From Paeniglutamicibacter psychrophenolicus (GTDB lineage: Bacteria; Actinomycetota; Actinomycetes; Actinomycetales; Micrococcaceae): a DNA stretch of 64,000 nucleotides. A program made the translations under genes and the position numbers. Under the pieces are notes generated by a model that saw only the letters and a program-made list of their open reading frames with translations, ran no database searches and was not told the DNA's origin. Below are positions 53,064 to 61,489 of this stretch, one piece after another; positions within the stretch are counted from its first letter, which is position 1; every line of letters starts with the position of its first letter. The DNA is taken from the NCBI RefSeq assembly GCF_017876575.1, contig NZ_JAGIOE010000001.1:992001-1056000 (forward strand). Direction: 5' to 3'.

Positions 53064-56000
53064 TCAGTTGATGGGACTGAGCTCGGAGGCCACGTTCTTC
53101 CGGAGTTCGGCGGTGGCGACCAAATCGACCGTGAGCTGGTCGTTGACCTCCTTGAGGACCACGCCGTAGTCGCGGGTGGCGGCCTCGGCGGTGGTGAAGC
53201 CGTCCAGCACGTCCTCGAGGACCTTCGAGGGGTCGCGCTTGAGCGGATCGCCGAACCCGCCGCCGCTGGGCACGGTGATCTGGAGGGAATCGCCGGCCGT
53301 CAACTGCCAGCCGGTGACCTTGGAAGGCCATGAGGCCTCCCCGTCCCGGCCGGGGTTCTTCACCAGGGACGCGTTCAGGCCGTCGTGTCCGCCGTAGGCG
53401 CCCCAGGGAACGTCGGAGTCGTGGCGCTCACCCTCGCAGGTGACCGCGGTGTCGGTCAGGAAGGTGTTCTCCCGCACGATGCCGATGCCGCCGCGGAACT
53501 CGCCGGCGGCTGCCGGATCGTCGCGCAGCTCGTAGCGGTCGGTGCGCATCGGGAAGCGCCACTCGAGTTCCTCGATCGGGTTGTTGCGGGTGTTGGCGAT
53601 GAGGTTGTCCACCGAGTCCGGCCCGTCCGAGTGCTGGCGCCCGCCGTAGGAGCCTTCATTGACCTCGAGGTAGACCCAGTACTCGCCCTGCTTCTGGTCC
53701 CAGCCGGAGTAGGACATGAAGTGGATGTGCGCCGAGTTCCCGGCGGTGACCCGCTCGGGCATCACCGGAGCCAGCGCCCGCAAGGCCAGGTCCACGGCCC
53801 GCTGCACCTGGGAGAACCGGCTGAAGGTGGCCGCCGGGTAGGTCGGGTTGAAGATGGTGCCTTCCGGGGCAATCACCTTCAGCGGCTTGAGCATCCCCTC
53901 GTTCTGCGGGACGAACACCGGGAAGGCGACCTCGTCCAGGAACATCATGCGGGTGATGAAGGTGAACGCCGAGACCGTGGTGCCCTCGAACGCGCAGTTG
54001 TAGGCGGTGGGCACCTGTTCGGAGGATCCGGTCAGGTCGTAGGTGATCTCGTCGCCCTCGACGATGACCTTGACCACGATGGGCAGTTTCTTGCCGTAGT
54101 TGCGCCCGTCGTCGTCGAGGTAACCGACCTCCGTCTCGTACACGCCGTCCGGGACCTTGGCGATCTCCTGGCGCAGCATCCGCTCCGAGTAGTCGATCCA
54201 GAACTGGCCGGCGTCGCGGACCGCATCCAGGCCGTAGCGTTCCACCAACGCCAGGTAGCGGGACCTGGCCAGGTCGCAGGCGGCGATCATGGCCTGGAAG
54301 TCGCCCTCGTTGGAGGTGGGTGTCCGGGTGTTGTTGAGGATGTGCTGGATCAAGGACGCCTGGCGGACGCCCTTCTCGTAGACCTTCACCGCCCGGAAGA
54401 TGGTGCCCTCGGACTGGATGTCCTGGATGTCCACCATCAGCCCGGAGAACGCCCCGCCGTTGTCGATCAGCTGCCCGGAGGCGCCGGCGAAACCGACGAG
54501 TTGCCCGTCGTGGAAGATCGGGGTGATGATCGCCACGTCCGGGGAGTGCGTGGCGCCCAGGTACGGATCGTTGTGCAGGATGACATCTCCCTCGTGGATG
54601 TCATCGCCTAGGACCGAGATGACGCCCTTGACGATCTTGGGCATCGAGCCCATGAACATCGGGGTGGAGTCGGATTCGGCCAGCACGTTGCCGTCCTTGT
54701 CGAACAGCCCGGCGCCCAGGTCCTCGGACTCGCGGATGATCGAGGAGTAGGCCATGCGGAAGAGCACCGAGGCCATCTCCTTGGCCGCGGAGTTCAGGGC
54801 GCCGCCGATCACGCGCATCAGGATCGGGGTGGCCAGCTGCTCGGCGGTCTGGGTGACCGCCGGGCAGGTGATGACCAGGTTGCCGGCCTCGTCGACCGCC
54901 CCGATGAAGGCCGGGGGAATGACCGTGGTGGAGTCGTACTGCTCGATGACGGCGGGGCCGGCAAAGGTGGTTCCCACGCCCATCTTGTCCCGGTCATAGA
55001 AGCCGGTGTCCAGGGTGACCGGCTTGCCGTCCTGCTGGAAGATCACCGGACGGGTCTCCACCAGGGCTTCCTCCAGGGAGCCGGACTTCGTCGCCTCCGG
55101 CGTGGGCAGCTCGTCCATCACGGCCCGGGCCTCCACACGGATGTTGATGATCTCCACGGTGCCGTCCTTGAAGCGGTGGCCGTACTCCTCGAAGTGGGCG
55201 TCGTGGAAGGCGGCCTCGGCCTGGTCCAGCCAGGCGGTGGTCACCGGACCTTCGGGGACATCGAAGCGAATCTCGTAGCCCTGGCCCTCATAGCGGGCGT
55301 CGGCCAGCCAGTCGATCCTGCGCCGGTCGGCGGGGACTTCCTCGGCGTCCAGCTGGGCATTGGCGTCGCGCTCCAGCTGTTCGAAGGACGCCTGGATGGC
55401 CGCCGGATCGGCGTCGGCGAACCGGAAACGGTTGGTCGCAACGAACTCGTACTGTTCGTCGGTGGCCAGCAGCCCGATGCCGGCGATGATACCCGGGTGG
55501 GCCGGGACCAACACGTGCGGGATCTCCAGTTCGGCGGCGATCTCGCAGGCGAACAGCGCGCCGGCGCCGCCGGCTGCGACCAAGGTGAAGTCGCGCGGGT
55601 CGTAGCCGCGGCGCACCGAGTTCTGCTCGATGGCCTGTGTCATGCCGAACTTCTGGATCTGCAGCGCCCCCAGGGCGGCCTCCTCGACGGACATGCCGAG
55701 CTTGTCGGCCAGTTTCTCCATGGCCGTGCGGGCACCGTCGAGGTCCATGTCCAGGCCCGAGCCGGCCAGCATGCGGTCCGGGCGCATCCGGCCCAGCAGC
55801 ACTTGGGCGTCGGTCGAGGTAGGCTCCGTGCCGCCGCGGCCGTAGCAGACCGGTCCTGGGACGGCACCGGCCGACTGGGGTCCGACGCGGAAGACGTCGC
55901 CGGCATCGACATAGGCAATCGAACCGCCGCCGGCGCCAATGGTGTCGATGTCCACCATGGGGACCATGGCCTGGTGGTCCCCGATCTTGGTGTCCAGCAG

Positions 56001-56930
56001 GTGGCGCATGCGCAGCTCGCCCTGGTAGGCGACGCCGATGTCCGCCGAGGTGCCCCCGATGTCCAGGGTGACGACGTTCTCGAAGCCGGACTGCTTGGCG
56101 GCCCACATGCCGCCGATCAGGCCCCCCACCGGACCGGACATCATCAGGGTGACCGGTCGCTTTGCGGCCTCACGGATGGGCACCATGCCCCCGGAGGACT
56201 GCATCAGCAGGATCTCGCGCTGGTAGCCCAGGCCTTCGGCCTGTTCCTGCAGACGGTGCAGGTAACGCGAGACCCGCGGCCCGACATAGGCATTCAGGGC
56301 GGTGGTGGAGAACCGCTCGTACTCCCGGTACAGGGGGACGACCTCGGAGGATAGCGAGAGGTAGGCCTCGGGGAACTCCTCGTTGACGATCTGCCCGATG
56401 CGCTGTTCGTGGGCGGGGTTCAGGTAGGAGTGCAGCAGGCACACGGCGATGGCCTGGACTCCTGCGGCCTTGAGCTCGCGCACCCGGGTGCGGACCTCGT
56501 CCTCGTCCAGGGGAACCAGGACCTCGCCGTGGGGGGCGGTGATGCGTTCCTTCACGGTAAGCCGGTGGCGGCGCTTGATCAGCGGTTTGGTCTGCCACGG
56601 CAGGTCCTGCTGGAGGGAGAAGTTGTGCGGCTTCTTGTGGCGGGCGATGTGCAGGATGTCCCGGAATCCCTCGGTGGTGATCATCCCGACCTCCGCCCCG
56701 GTGTGCGTCAGCGCGGTGTTCGTGGCCACCGTGGTCCCGTGCACCAACTGGTCGATCTCCGACAGGGGCACGCCGGCCTTCTCACAGAGCAACTTGATGC
56801 CGTTGACCACGCCCTCGGACGGGTCGTGGGGAGTGGAGGGAACCTTCTCGACGACGGCGATGCGGCGTTCATCATCTGAATAGTAAAGGTCGGTGAATGT
56901 GCCGCCGACGTCGACTCCGATGCGCTTCAT
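53064..56930 (-). CDS. Fused ATP-dependent N-methylhydantoinase (HyuA-HyuB)
   Basis: A 1288-residue protein from an ATG at 56930 behind AAAGGA. The N-terminal half (to about 700) is the HyuA-type actin-like ATPase: GVDVGGTFTDLYY, VHGTTVATNTALTHTGA and LDIGGTSADIGVAY phosphate loops. The C-terminal half is HyuB (IGGALNSAAKEMASVLFRMAYSSIIRESEDLGAGLFD, GDVILHNDPYLGATHSPDV). In many bacteria these are two genes; here they are one chain. The enzyme (EC 3.5.2.14) opens N-methylhydantoin to N-carbamoylsarcosine at the cost of ATP; 5-oxoprolinase or acetone carboxylase-like roles are excluded mainly by the N-carbamoylsarcosine amidase next door. A shared operator motif links it to that divergent gene. 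Confidence 0.88.
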   Translation of the reverse strand: MKRIGVDVGGTFTDLYYSDDERRIAVVEKVPSTPHDPSEGVVNGIKLLCEKAGVPLSEIDQLVHGTTVATNTALTHTGAEVGMITTEGFRDILHIARHKKPHNFSLQQDLPWQTKPLIKRRHRLTVKERITAPHGEVLVPLDEDEVRTRVRELKAAGVQAIAVCLLHSYLNPAHEQRIGQIVNEEFPEAYLSLSSEVVPLYREYERFSTTALNAYVGPRVSRYLHRLQEQAEGLGYQREILLMQSSGGMVPIREAAKRPVTLMMSGPVGGLIGGMWAAKQSGFENVVTLDIGGTSADIGVAYQGELRMRHLLDTKIGDHQAMVPMVDIDTIGAGGGSIAYVDAGDVFRVGPQSAGAVPGPVCYGRGGTEPTSTDAQVLLGRMRPDRMLAGSGLDMDLDGARTAMEKLADKLGMSVEEAALGALQIQKFGMTQAIEQNSVRRGYDPRDFTLVAAGGAGALFACEIAAELEIPHVLVPAHPGIIAGIGLLATDEQYEFVATNRFRFADADPAAIQASFEQLERDANAQLDAEEVPADRRRIDWLADARYEGQGYEIRFDVPEGPVTTAWLDQAEAAFHDAHFEEYGHRFKDGTVEIINIRVEARAVMDELPTPEATKSGSLEEALVETRPVIFQQDGKPVTLDTGFYDRDKMGVGTTFAGPAVIEQYDSTTVIPPAFIGAVDEAGNLVITCPAVTQTAEQLATPILMRVIGGALNSAAKEMASVLFRMAYSSIIRESEDLGAGLFDKDGNVLAESDSTPMFMGSMPKIVKGVISVLGDDIHEGDVILHNDPYLGATHSPDVAIITPIFHDGQLVGFAGASGQLIDNGGAFSGLMVDIQDIQSEGTIFRAVKVYEKGVRQASLIQHILNNTRTPTSNEGDFQAMIAACDLARSRYLALVERYGLDAVRDAGQFWIDYSERMLRQEIAKVPDGVYETEVGYLDDDGRNYGKKLPIVVKVIVEGDEITYDLTGSSEQVPTAYNCAFEGTTVSAFTFITRMMFLDEVAFPVFVPQNEGMLKPLKVIAPEGTIFNPTYPAATFSRFSQVQRAVDLALRALAPVMPERVTAGNSAHIHFMSYSGWDQKQGEYWVYLEVNEGSYGGRQHSDGPDSVDNLIANTRNNPIEELEWRFPMRTDRYELRDDPAAAGEFRGGIGIVRENTFLTDTAVTCEGERHDSDVPWGAYGGHDGLNASLVKNPGRDGEASWPSKVTGWQLTAGDSLQITVPSGGGFGDPLKRDPSKVLEDVLDGFTTAEAATRDYGVVLKEVNDQLTVDLVATAELRKNVASELSPIN

Positions 56931-57756
56931 GATGGGTCCTTTCGATAGGGGGATGCCCAGGATTGTGGTGGAAAAAGGAATGGCTTGGGGCGAGGAACAG
57001 GGATGCAGGGAATGGGGCCCGTACCGGGCCGCGGATGGGAAGGATGGTCCACAGTGGTGGGGCCTCCTCAGACAGGTCATGTGATCCGGCTCACGCGACG
57101 TTGCTTAGGTAGCAATCTAATGCCCCTCTGAGCAACAAGCAATGCCTAAGTGGGATCCATTCGATAGTTTTTTGGGTGCGCGGTGGCCCGTCGCGATCGC
57201 CACCCCCGCTGCTGCCTGCGTATTCGGCGATCCAGTCCGGGTGGCCCGTGGGCTGGGCGCCGGGTGTCGTCTCGATGGGCTGCTGTTCCCGATCGGGGGG
57301 ATGGCCGCCCCTTCAGTGTCGCCACGACCCCCGCGCCTTCATGTCGGTCTCGATAGGGGAGCTGCGGGCCGGTGGCCGCGGCAATATGAGCGCCATCCAC
57401 GGTCTCCTCTCGGGCCCACGCGGTGACAGTGCCACTGGACGGACCGACGCCCCCGATTGCCGGCGCGGGAGGGCGGCCCCGCTAACCTTCGGCGCGAGAG
57501 GGGGCCACGGCTTTCGCCAGGGGCCCAGCCCCAATCCTGCTGCCCGGCCTGGTGATCACTCGGGCGGAGGGGCGGCCTCGCGGAACTGCGGGCGTTGAGC
57601 AGCTGCCGATGTCCGCACCCTGCCGTGCGGTGGGCCCGAGAAAAATTCGGGTTCCGGGCACCTCTGGCGCTGGGCTGTGATGTGGGTTATAGTACTTACC
57701 AGAGCAACGCCGTTGCTTAGTTAGCAACATTCCAATGGATGAGAGTGGAGAGAAAA
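56931..57756. promoter_or_regulatory. Long divergent control region with repeated operators
   Basis: No gene is seen in this 826-bp stretch. Near each end lies a related sequence: GTTGCTTAGGTAGCAA (57100-57115) upstream of the hydantoinase, and GTTGCTTAGTTAGCAAC (57712-57728) upstream of the amidase. The second overlaps another palindrome, AGCAAC-GCC-GTTGCT (57703-57717). A -10 box TATAGT at 57688-57693 places the amidase start point inside the operator array, so repression is likely. The centre of the region (57150-57650) is GC-rich and featureless to me. Confidence 0.7.
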
Positions 57757-58551
57757 ATGACTGAAGCGACAGGGAAGTTCAACGACATCGAAGCCCGCCT
57801 TGCAGCAGTGCTGGAAGAAGCGTTCGAAGCCGGAAACAGCATCTACAACGAGCGCGGTTTCAAGCGCCGGATCGGCTACGGCAACCGCCCCGCCGTCATC
57901 CACATCGACCTCGCCAACGCCTGGACCCGTCCGGGCCACCCGTTCAGCTGCCCGGGCATGGAGACGATCATCCCGAATGTGCAGCGGATCAACGAAGCAG
58001 CGCGCGCCAAGGGCGTCCCGGTCTTCTACACCACCAACGTGTACCGCAACCGCGACGCGACCTCCGGCACGAACGACATGGGCCTGTGGTACTCGAAGAT
58101 CCCCACGGAAACCCTTCCGGCGGATTCCTACTGGGCGCAGATCGATGACCGCATCGCGCCGGCAGAGGGCGAGGTCGTGCTCGAGAAGAACCGTGCCTCG
58201 GCATTCCCGGGGACGAACCTCGAGCTCTTCCTGACCTCCAACCGCATCGACACCCTGATTGTGACCGGTGCGACCGCAGCCGGGTGCGTGCGCCACACCG
58301 TCGAGGACGCGATCGCGAAGGGCTTCCGCCCGATCATCCCCCGCGAGACCATCGGCGACCGTGTCCCGGGCGTCGTGCAGTGGAACCTCTACGACATCGA
58401 CAACAAGTTCGGTGACGTGGAGTCCACGGATTCGGTGGTGCAGTACCTGAACGCACTCCCGCTGTTCAAGGACACCGTCCCGAAGACCCTCTCGGATCCC
58501 CAGCCCGAGGTGGAGGCTCCGGCAGATCCGGTCTTCGCCGAACAGTACTAA
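57757..58551 (+). CDS. N-carbamoylsarcosine amidase
   Basis: Exactly 264 residues from an ATG at 57757, the length of the Arthrobacter enzyme. It is an isochorismatase-fold cysteine amidohydrolase with the triad Asp51 (IHIDLANAW), Lys144 (LEKNRAS) and Cys177 (ATAAGCVRHTVED), the same residue numbers as in the structurally known enzyme. It hydrolyses N-carbamoylsarcosine to sarcosine, CO2 and ammonia (EC 3.5.1.59), the step after N-methylhydantoinase in creatinine breakdown. It is divergent from the hydantoinase gene and shares its operator motif. Creatinine deaminase itself is not in the window. Confidence 0.95.
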   Translation: MTEATGKFNDIEARLAAVLEEAFEAGNSIYNERGFKRRIGYGNRPAVIHIDLANAWTRPGHPFSCPGMETIIPNVQRINEAARAKGVPVFYTTNVYRNRDATSGTNDMGLWYSKIPTETLPADSYWAQIDDRIAPAEGEVVLEKNRASAFPGTNLELFLTSNRIDTLIVTGATAAGCVRHTVEDAIAKGFRPIIPRETIGDRVPGVVQWNLYDIDNKFGDVESTDSVVQYLNALPLFKDTVPKTLSDPQPEVEAPADPVFAEQY

Positions 58552-58588
58552 CATCGTCCTACCGGCCGGCGGCCCTGGGCCGTGGCGA

Positions 58589-58626
58589 CAACAGTCCGGC
58601 ACCCCTTGGTGGGTGCCGGACTGTTG
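58589..58626 (+). terminator. Terminator of the amidase gene
   Basis: Perfect 16-base arms with a 6-base loop, 37 bp after the stop. Confidence 0.85.
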
Positions 58627-58702
58627 CGCATCCGGGAGGACATGGAAGTCTCGGGCATCCGTGCGATGGGGTTGACGGCAACTCCTGGACACGGGTTCTG
58701 CA

Positions 58703-59038
58703 TCACTCGGCCCGCGTGAGCACTCCTTTCCGCTCTTCGCCATTCTCGGCGCAGGCCCGCATGGCCTGCTCGAACTCCACCGGCGGGAGCATCCCAAGCC
58801 TGGAATGTCGCCGTCGGCGATTGTAGAAGTCCTCGATCCACCACGGGACATTGGCCTTCGCCTCGTCGCTGGTTCTCCAGCCCGCCAGTCGAAGAATGCG
58901 GTCTTCAGCGTCGATCAGAGCCACTCCTGCATGGCGTTGCCACAGTCGGTACGCCTCACCGATTACAGGATGCCCAGGTCCCTGGCGGCCTCCCAAGGCT
59001 GCGTCGAGGTGAGCTGCGCCCTGCGATCGAAATTAGGC
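58703..59038 (-). pseudogene. IS3-type transposase C-terminal remnant (minus strand)
   Basis: The integrase-core end of an IS3-family OrfB can be read on the minus strand: WRTSDEAKANVPWWIEDFYNRRRRHSRLGMLPPVEFEQAM at the C-terminus and, in another frame upstream, AQLTSTQPWEAARDLGIL, a decayed form of the family's RGAQYTS motif. The frame is broken and everything before that motif is missing. Confidence 0.7.
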
Positions 59039-59050
59039 CGGAACCGGCAT

Positions 59051-59363
59051 AATTCCGATCGCGGCAGCCAATACACTTCGACCGCTTTCCAGGGGTGGTG
59101 CGTGGCTTCCGGGGTGCGGCAGTCGATGGGGAAAACAAGGGTGCTGGGGTAATACCGTCGCCGAGTCTGCCTTTTCAACGTTGAAGAACGAGATGCGTCA
59201 CTATCGGGCGTTCACCCACCTCAGCGCGGCTCGTACCGCTGTCATGGAACATATCGAGCTCGGGTACAACCGGCGCAGGACCCACACGAGCAACGGCGGA
59301 GTCGGCCCGCTGGCCAGGCTTGAACGCTACCGTGTTGCCCAGGTTCCGGTCCTCGCGGCCTAA
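59051..59363 (+). pseudogene. IS3-type transposase C-terminal remnant (plus strand)
   Basis: On the plus strand a second, different IS3-family OrfB end begins exactly at its NSDRGSQYTSTAFQGW motif, loses frame by one base at about 59144, and continues as LKNEMRHYRAFTHLSAARTAV and YNRRRTHTSNGG to a TAA at 59361-59363. It lies head to head with the minus-strand remnant, with only about 12 bp between them. Confidence 0.72.
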
Positions 59364-59378
59364 ATTACTGAAAGGAAA

Positions 59379-59567
59379 TCAAACAAACTGTCTCAAAAAG
59401 CTTGACCAGCTCACGTAGTGGTAGCTGTGCAGCGGGAGGCCCTTGAGGGGGATCTCGGTGAATCGAAGGTTGTTCGGGGGCAGCTTGATCAGCGCCGTGG
59501 ACAAGGTGCGATTGATGGAGTTGGTGGCCAGGGATCCGACGAAATAACCAATGTTGTATTGAGTCAT
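59379..59567 (-). pseudogene. Truncated NADPH-dependent FMN reductase
   Basis: An ATG at 59567 begins MTQYNIGYFVGSLATNSINR, the flavodoxin-like N-terminus of FMN/chromate-reductase-type oxidoreductases (GSxxxxSxNRxL phosphate loop), and the frame keeps homology up to LPLHSYHY. After about 59418 the sequence no longer fits and a stop follows at the edge of the IS3 debris. About two thirds of the usual 180-200 residues are gone, so insertion of the element truncated the gene. Confidence 0.65.
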
Positions 59568-59942
59568 GGGGAGAATCCGACAGGTGACACCACGGGCGGC
59601 GTCCATAGTGTCAGAGCGATTTATGGTGAATGCGCGGCGCTCTGAAACGGTCGACCCAGCAGGGATGGTGATCGCCAGTGGCATCGAGCCGCAGCTCTTG
59701 GGCGAAGAGCTGCGACGTCCTGGGTGGTGGACCCGGTTGCCGTGGTGCGATGCCGTGCAATTTGACGCCGTCCGACTGGAGCCCTCATGCCGACCATGCC
59801 GGCCTGCGACGGCATGAAAAGTATCCAGGACAAAACGGGCAGGAAAACTTAACTACGCAACGATTCGTTGATACCCGCGGCCTTTGGCCCGGCTTGCGTC
59901 GTCGCCGGGCGTCGTTGGCCAAACCCAGCCGGCGGATGGGAA
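59568..59942. other. Gene-free region between IS debris and the IclR gene
   Basis: About 375 bp in which I see no gene in either strand and no repeat of note. It may contain the former promoter of the truncated FMN reductase. Confidence 0.5.
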
Positions 59943-60755
59943 TTAGGCTACGTTGTCACCGTTCCCGTGCTGAAGACCGAGGCGAGCCGACACCGCACGG
60001 GCAGTCTCCTTGGTCGCCTCCGCCAGCTCGTCTCCGATTCCCAGATGCTGTACGCGGGAGCGGGGGGCACTGACGGTGATGCAACCGGCGATCCTGCCAC
60101 GGTAGTCCCGGATGGCGGCCGAAACCCCGAATTCCTCGTAGGTCGTTTGGCCGTCGTTGACGGCCAGGCCAGCGTCCCGGATCATGGCCAAATGGGCTGC
60201 TGCGTCCGCATAGCCGCCATCAATACGGTCCTGCTCGGTGACTTCGATGCTCCCGGAATCCACCAGTTGTTCCACGGTCCCCATGTCCAGGGTGGAGAGG
60301 AATATCCGCACCGACGAGGAAGCCCAGCGCGTGTAGCGCGTACCGATGTGGGCCGAGTGCTTGACCTGGTGCGGGCTGGCAACCTGCTCAATGACCACGG
60401 CCTCGTTGCCGTTCCACAGTGAAATTGCCGAGGTTTCGCTGGTGCGTGCAGTCAGGTCCTCCAGATGGGGAAGCGCGGCACGGCGCACATCCAGTTCCGC
60501 GAGCAGCGGTGCGGCAAGTCCCAGCAAGCCGAGCCCCAGGCGGAAACGCCCGCTGCCCTCGTCGCGCTGGACGTAGCCGGCCTCGGCCAATCCGTTGAGC
60601 ATGCGCGACACCGTGGACTTGTGCAGACCGACCCGGTCGGAAATTTCGGTGACTCCAAGAACCGGGTGGGCGGTGGTGAAGGCCTCCAGCACCGCCAGCC
60701 CGTTGAGCAGTGAGGCAGCTGCCCCCTGCGGTTGCGTGCCAACGCGTTCGGTCAT
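59943..60755 (-). CDS. IclR-family transcriptional regulator (candidate regulator of the hydantoin genes)
   Basis: A 270-residue IclR protein. The winged helix-turn-helix (LGVTEISDRVGLHKSTVSRMLNGLAEAGY) is at about residues 33-61, and the effector domain includes SVRIFLST and YEEFGVSAAIRDYRGRIAGCITVSAP. It is divergent from the truncated amidase paralogue and lies between the two halves of the creatinine-type gene set, so it is the likely regulator of the amidase and hydantoinase. That assignment rests on position only. Confidence 0.9.
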   Translation of the reverse strand: MTERVGTQPQGAAASLLNGLAVLEAFTTAHPVLGVTEISDRVGLHKSTVSRMLNGLAEAGYVQRDEGSGRFRLGLGLLGLAAPLLAELDVRRAALPHLEDLTARTSETSAISLWNGNEAVVIEQVASPHQVKHSAHIGTRYTRWASSSVRIFLSTLDMGTVEQLVDSGSIEVTEQDRIDGGYADAAAHLAMIRDAGLAVNDGQTTYEEFGVSAAIRDYRGRIAGCITVSAPRSRVQHLGIGDELAEATKETARAVSARLGLQHGNGDNVA

Positions 60756-60971
60756 CGGTCTGGCTCCTCATCTGTGGTTTTGGAGTTGTTGCGGTCTTGC
60801 CGAGTCGCAGCGTTCGGCGTACTCAATGTTCCCATAAGCGACCGCGGAAGCCGCCCATGTGGACTGCGTCACAAAAATTTCCCACAAAACCCTTGCGTGT
60901 TGCTGAGCAGAGAACTGTGTTGATGTCACAACAACAAGTTTGCGAATGTAAATCCAACGACAGGGGGCAAG

Positions 60972-61292
60972 ATGTCGGAAAACGCCCACGCAGAACTCGA
61001 AGCCCGGCTGGAAGCGCTGCTCGAGAAGGTCTTTGCGGCGGGCACCGAAGAGTACAACAAGCGCGGATTCAAGCGCCGCGTTGGCTACGGAACCCGTCCG
61101 GCCATCATCCACATCGACATGGCCAACGCTTGGACCCGCACGGGCCACAACTTCACCTGCAAGAACATGGATGTCATCATCCCGGCCTGCCAGGACCTGA
61201 ATGCCGCAGCACGCGCCAAGGGCGTCCCGGTCATCTTCACCACCACCACCACCTCGTTGTCGGGGAACAACAAGGTAGCGGTCAACAGCTAG
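60972..61292 (+). CDS. Truncated N-carbamoylsarcosine amidase paralogue
   Basis: 106 codons from an ATG at 60972 with a strong AGGGGG site. The first 90 or so residues align with the full amidase at 57757 (RGFKRRVGYGTRPAIIHID, ANAWTRTGH, AAARAKGVPV), at clearly less than identity, so it is a diverged paralogue and not a recent copy. The homology ends abruptly after GVPVIFTTT. The catalytic Lys and Cys are lost, and no continuation is seen in other frames. The good ribosome-binding site suggests the remnant is still translated, but it cannot be an active amidase. Confidence 0.75.
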   Translation: MSENAHAELEARLEALLEKVFAAGTEEYNKRGFKRRVGYGTRPAIIHIDMANAWTRTGHNFTCKNMDVIIPACQDLNAAARAKGVPVIFTTTTTSLSGNNKVAVNS

Positions 61293-61489
61293 TCGAAGTC
61301 GCAAAACGTCCCATAAGTGATCTGTGCAGAAGCTGGTCACGTCAACCGTGCATAATGGTGCGCGGTCGATGTGGTCCGCTTTTGCCTACCGGCAAGAGGC
61401 TGCCGCCCCCCAGTGGTGGGAGCCCCCAAAAAAGCTATCGCCCGCAGAGATGCGGTATTTTCCCCGATTGAAAATGAGGCGAGTCAACC

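Noticed and set aside
57100-57728. The two GTTGCTTAG repeats as mobile-element ends
   Set aside because: Each is palindromic and close to a divergent promoter; there is no transposase between them, so operators are the simpler reading.
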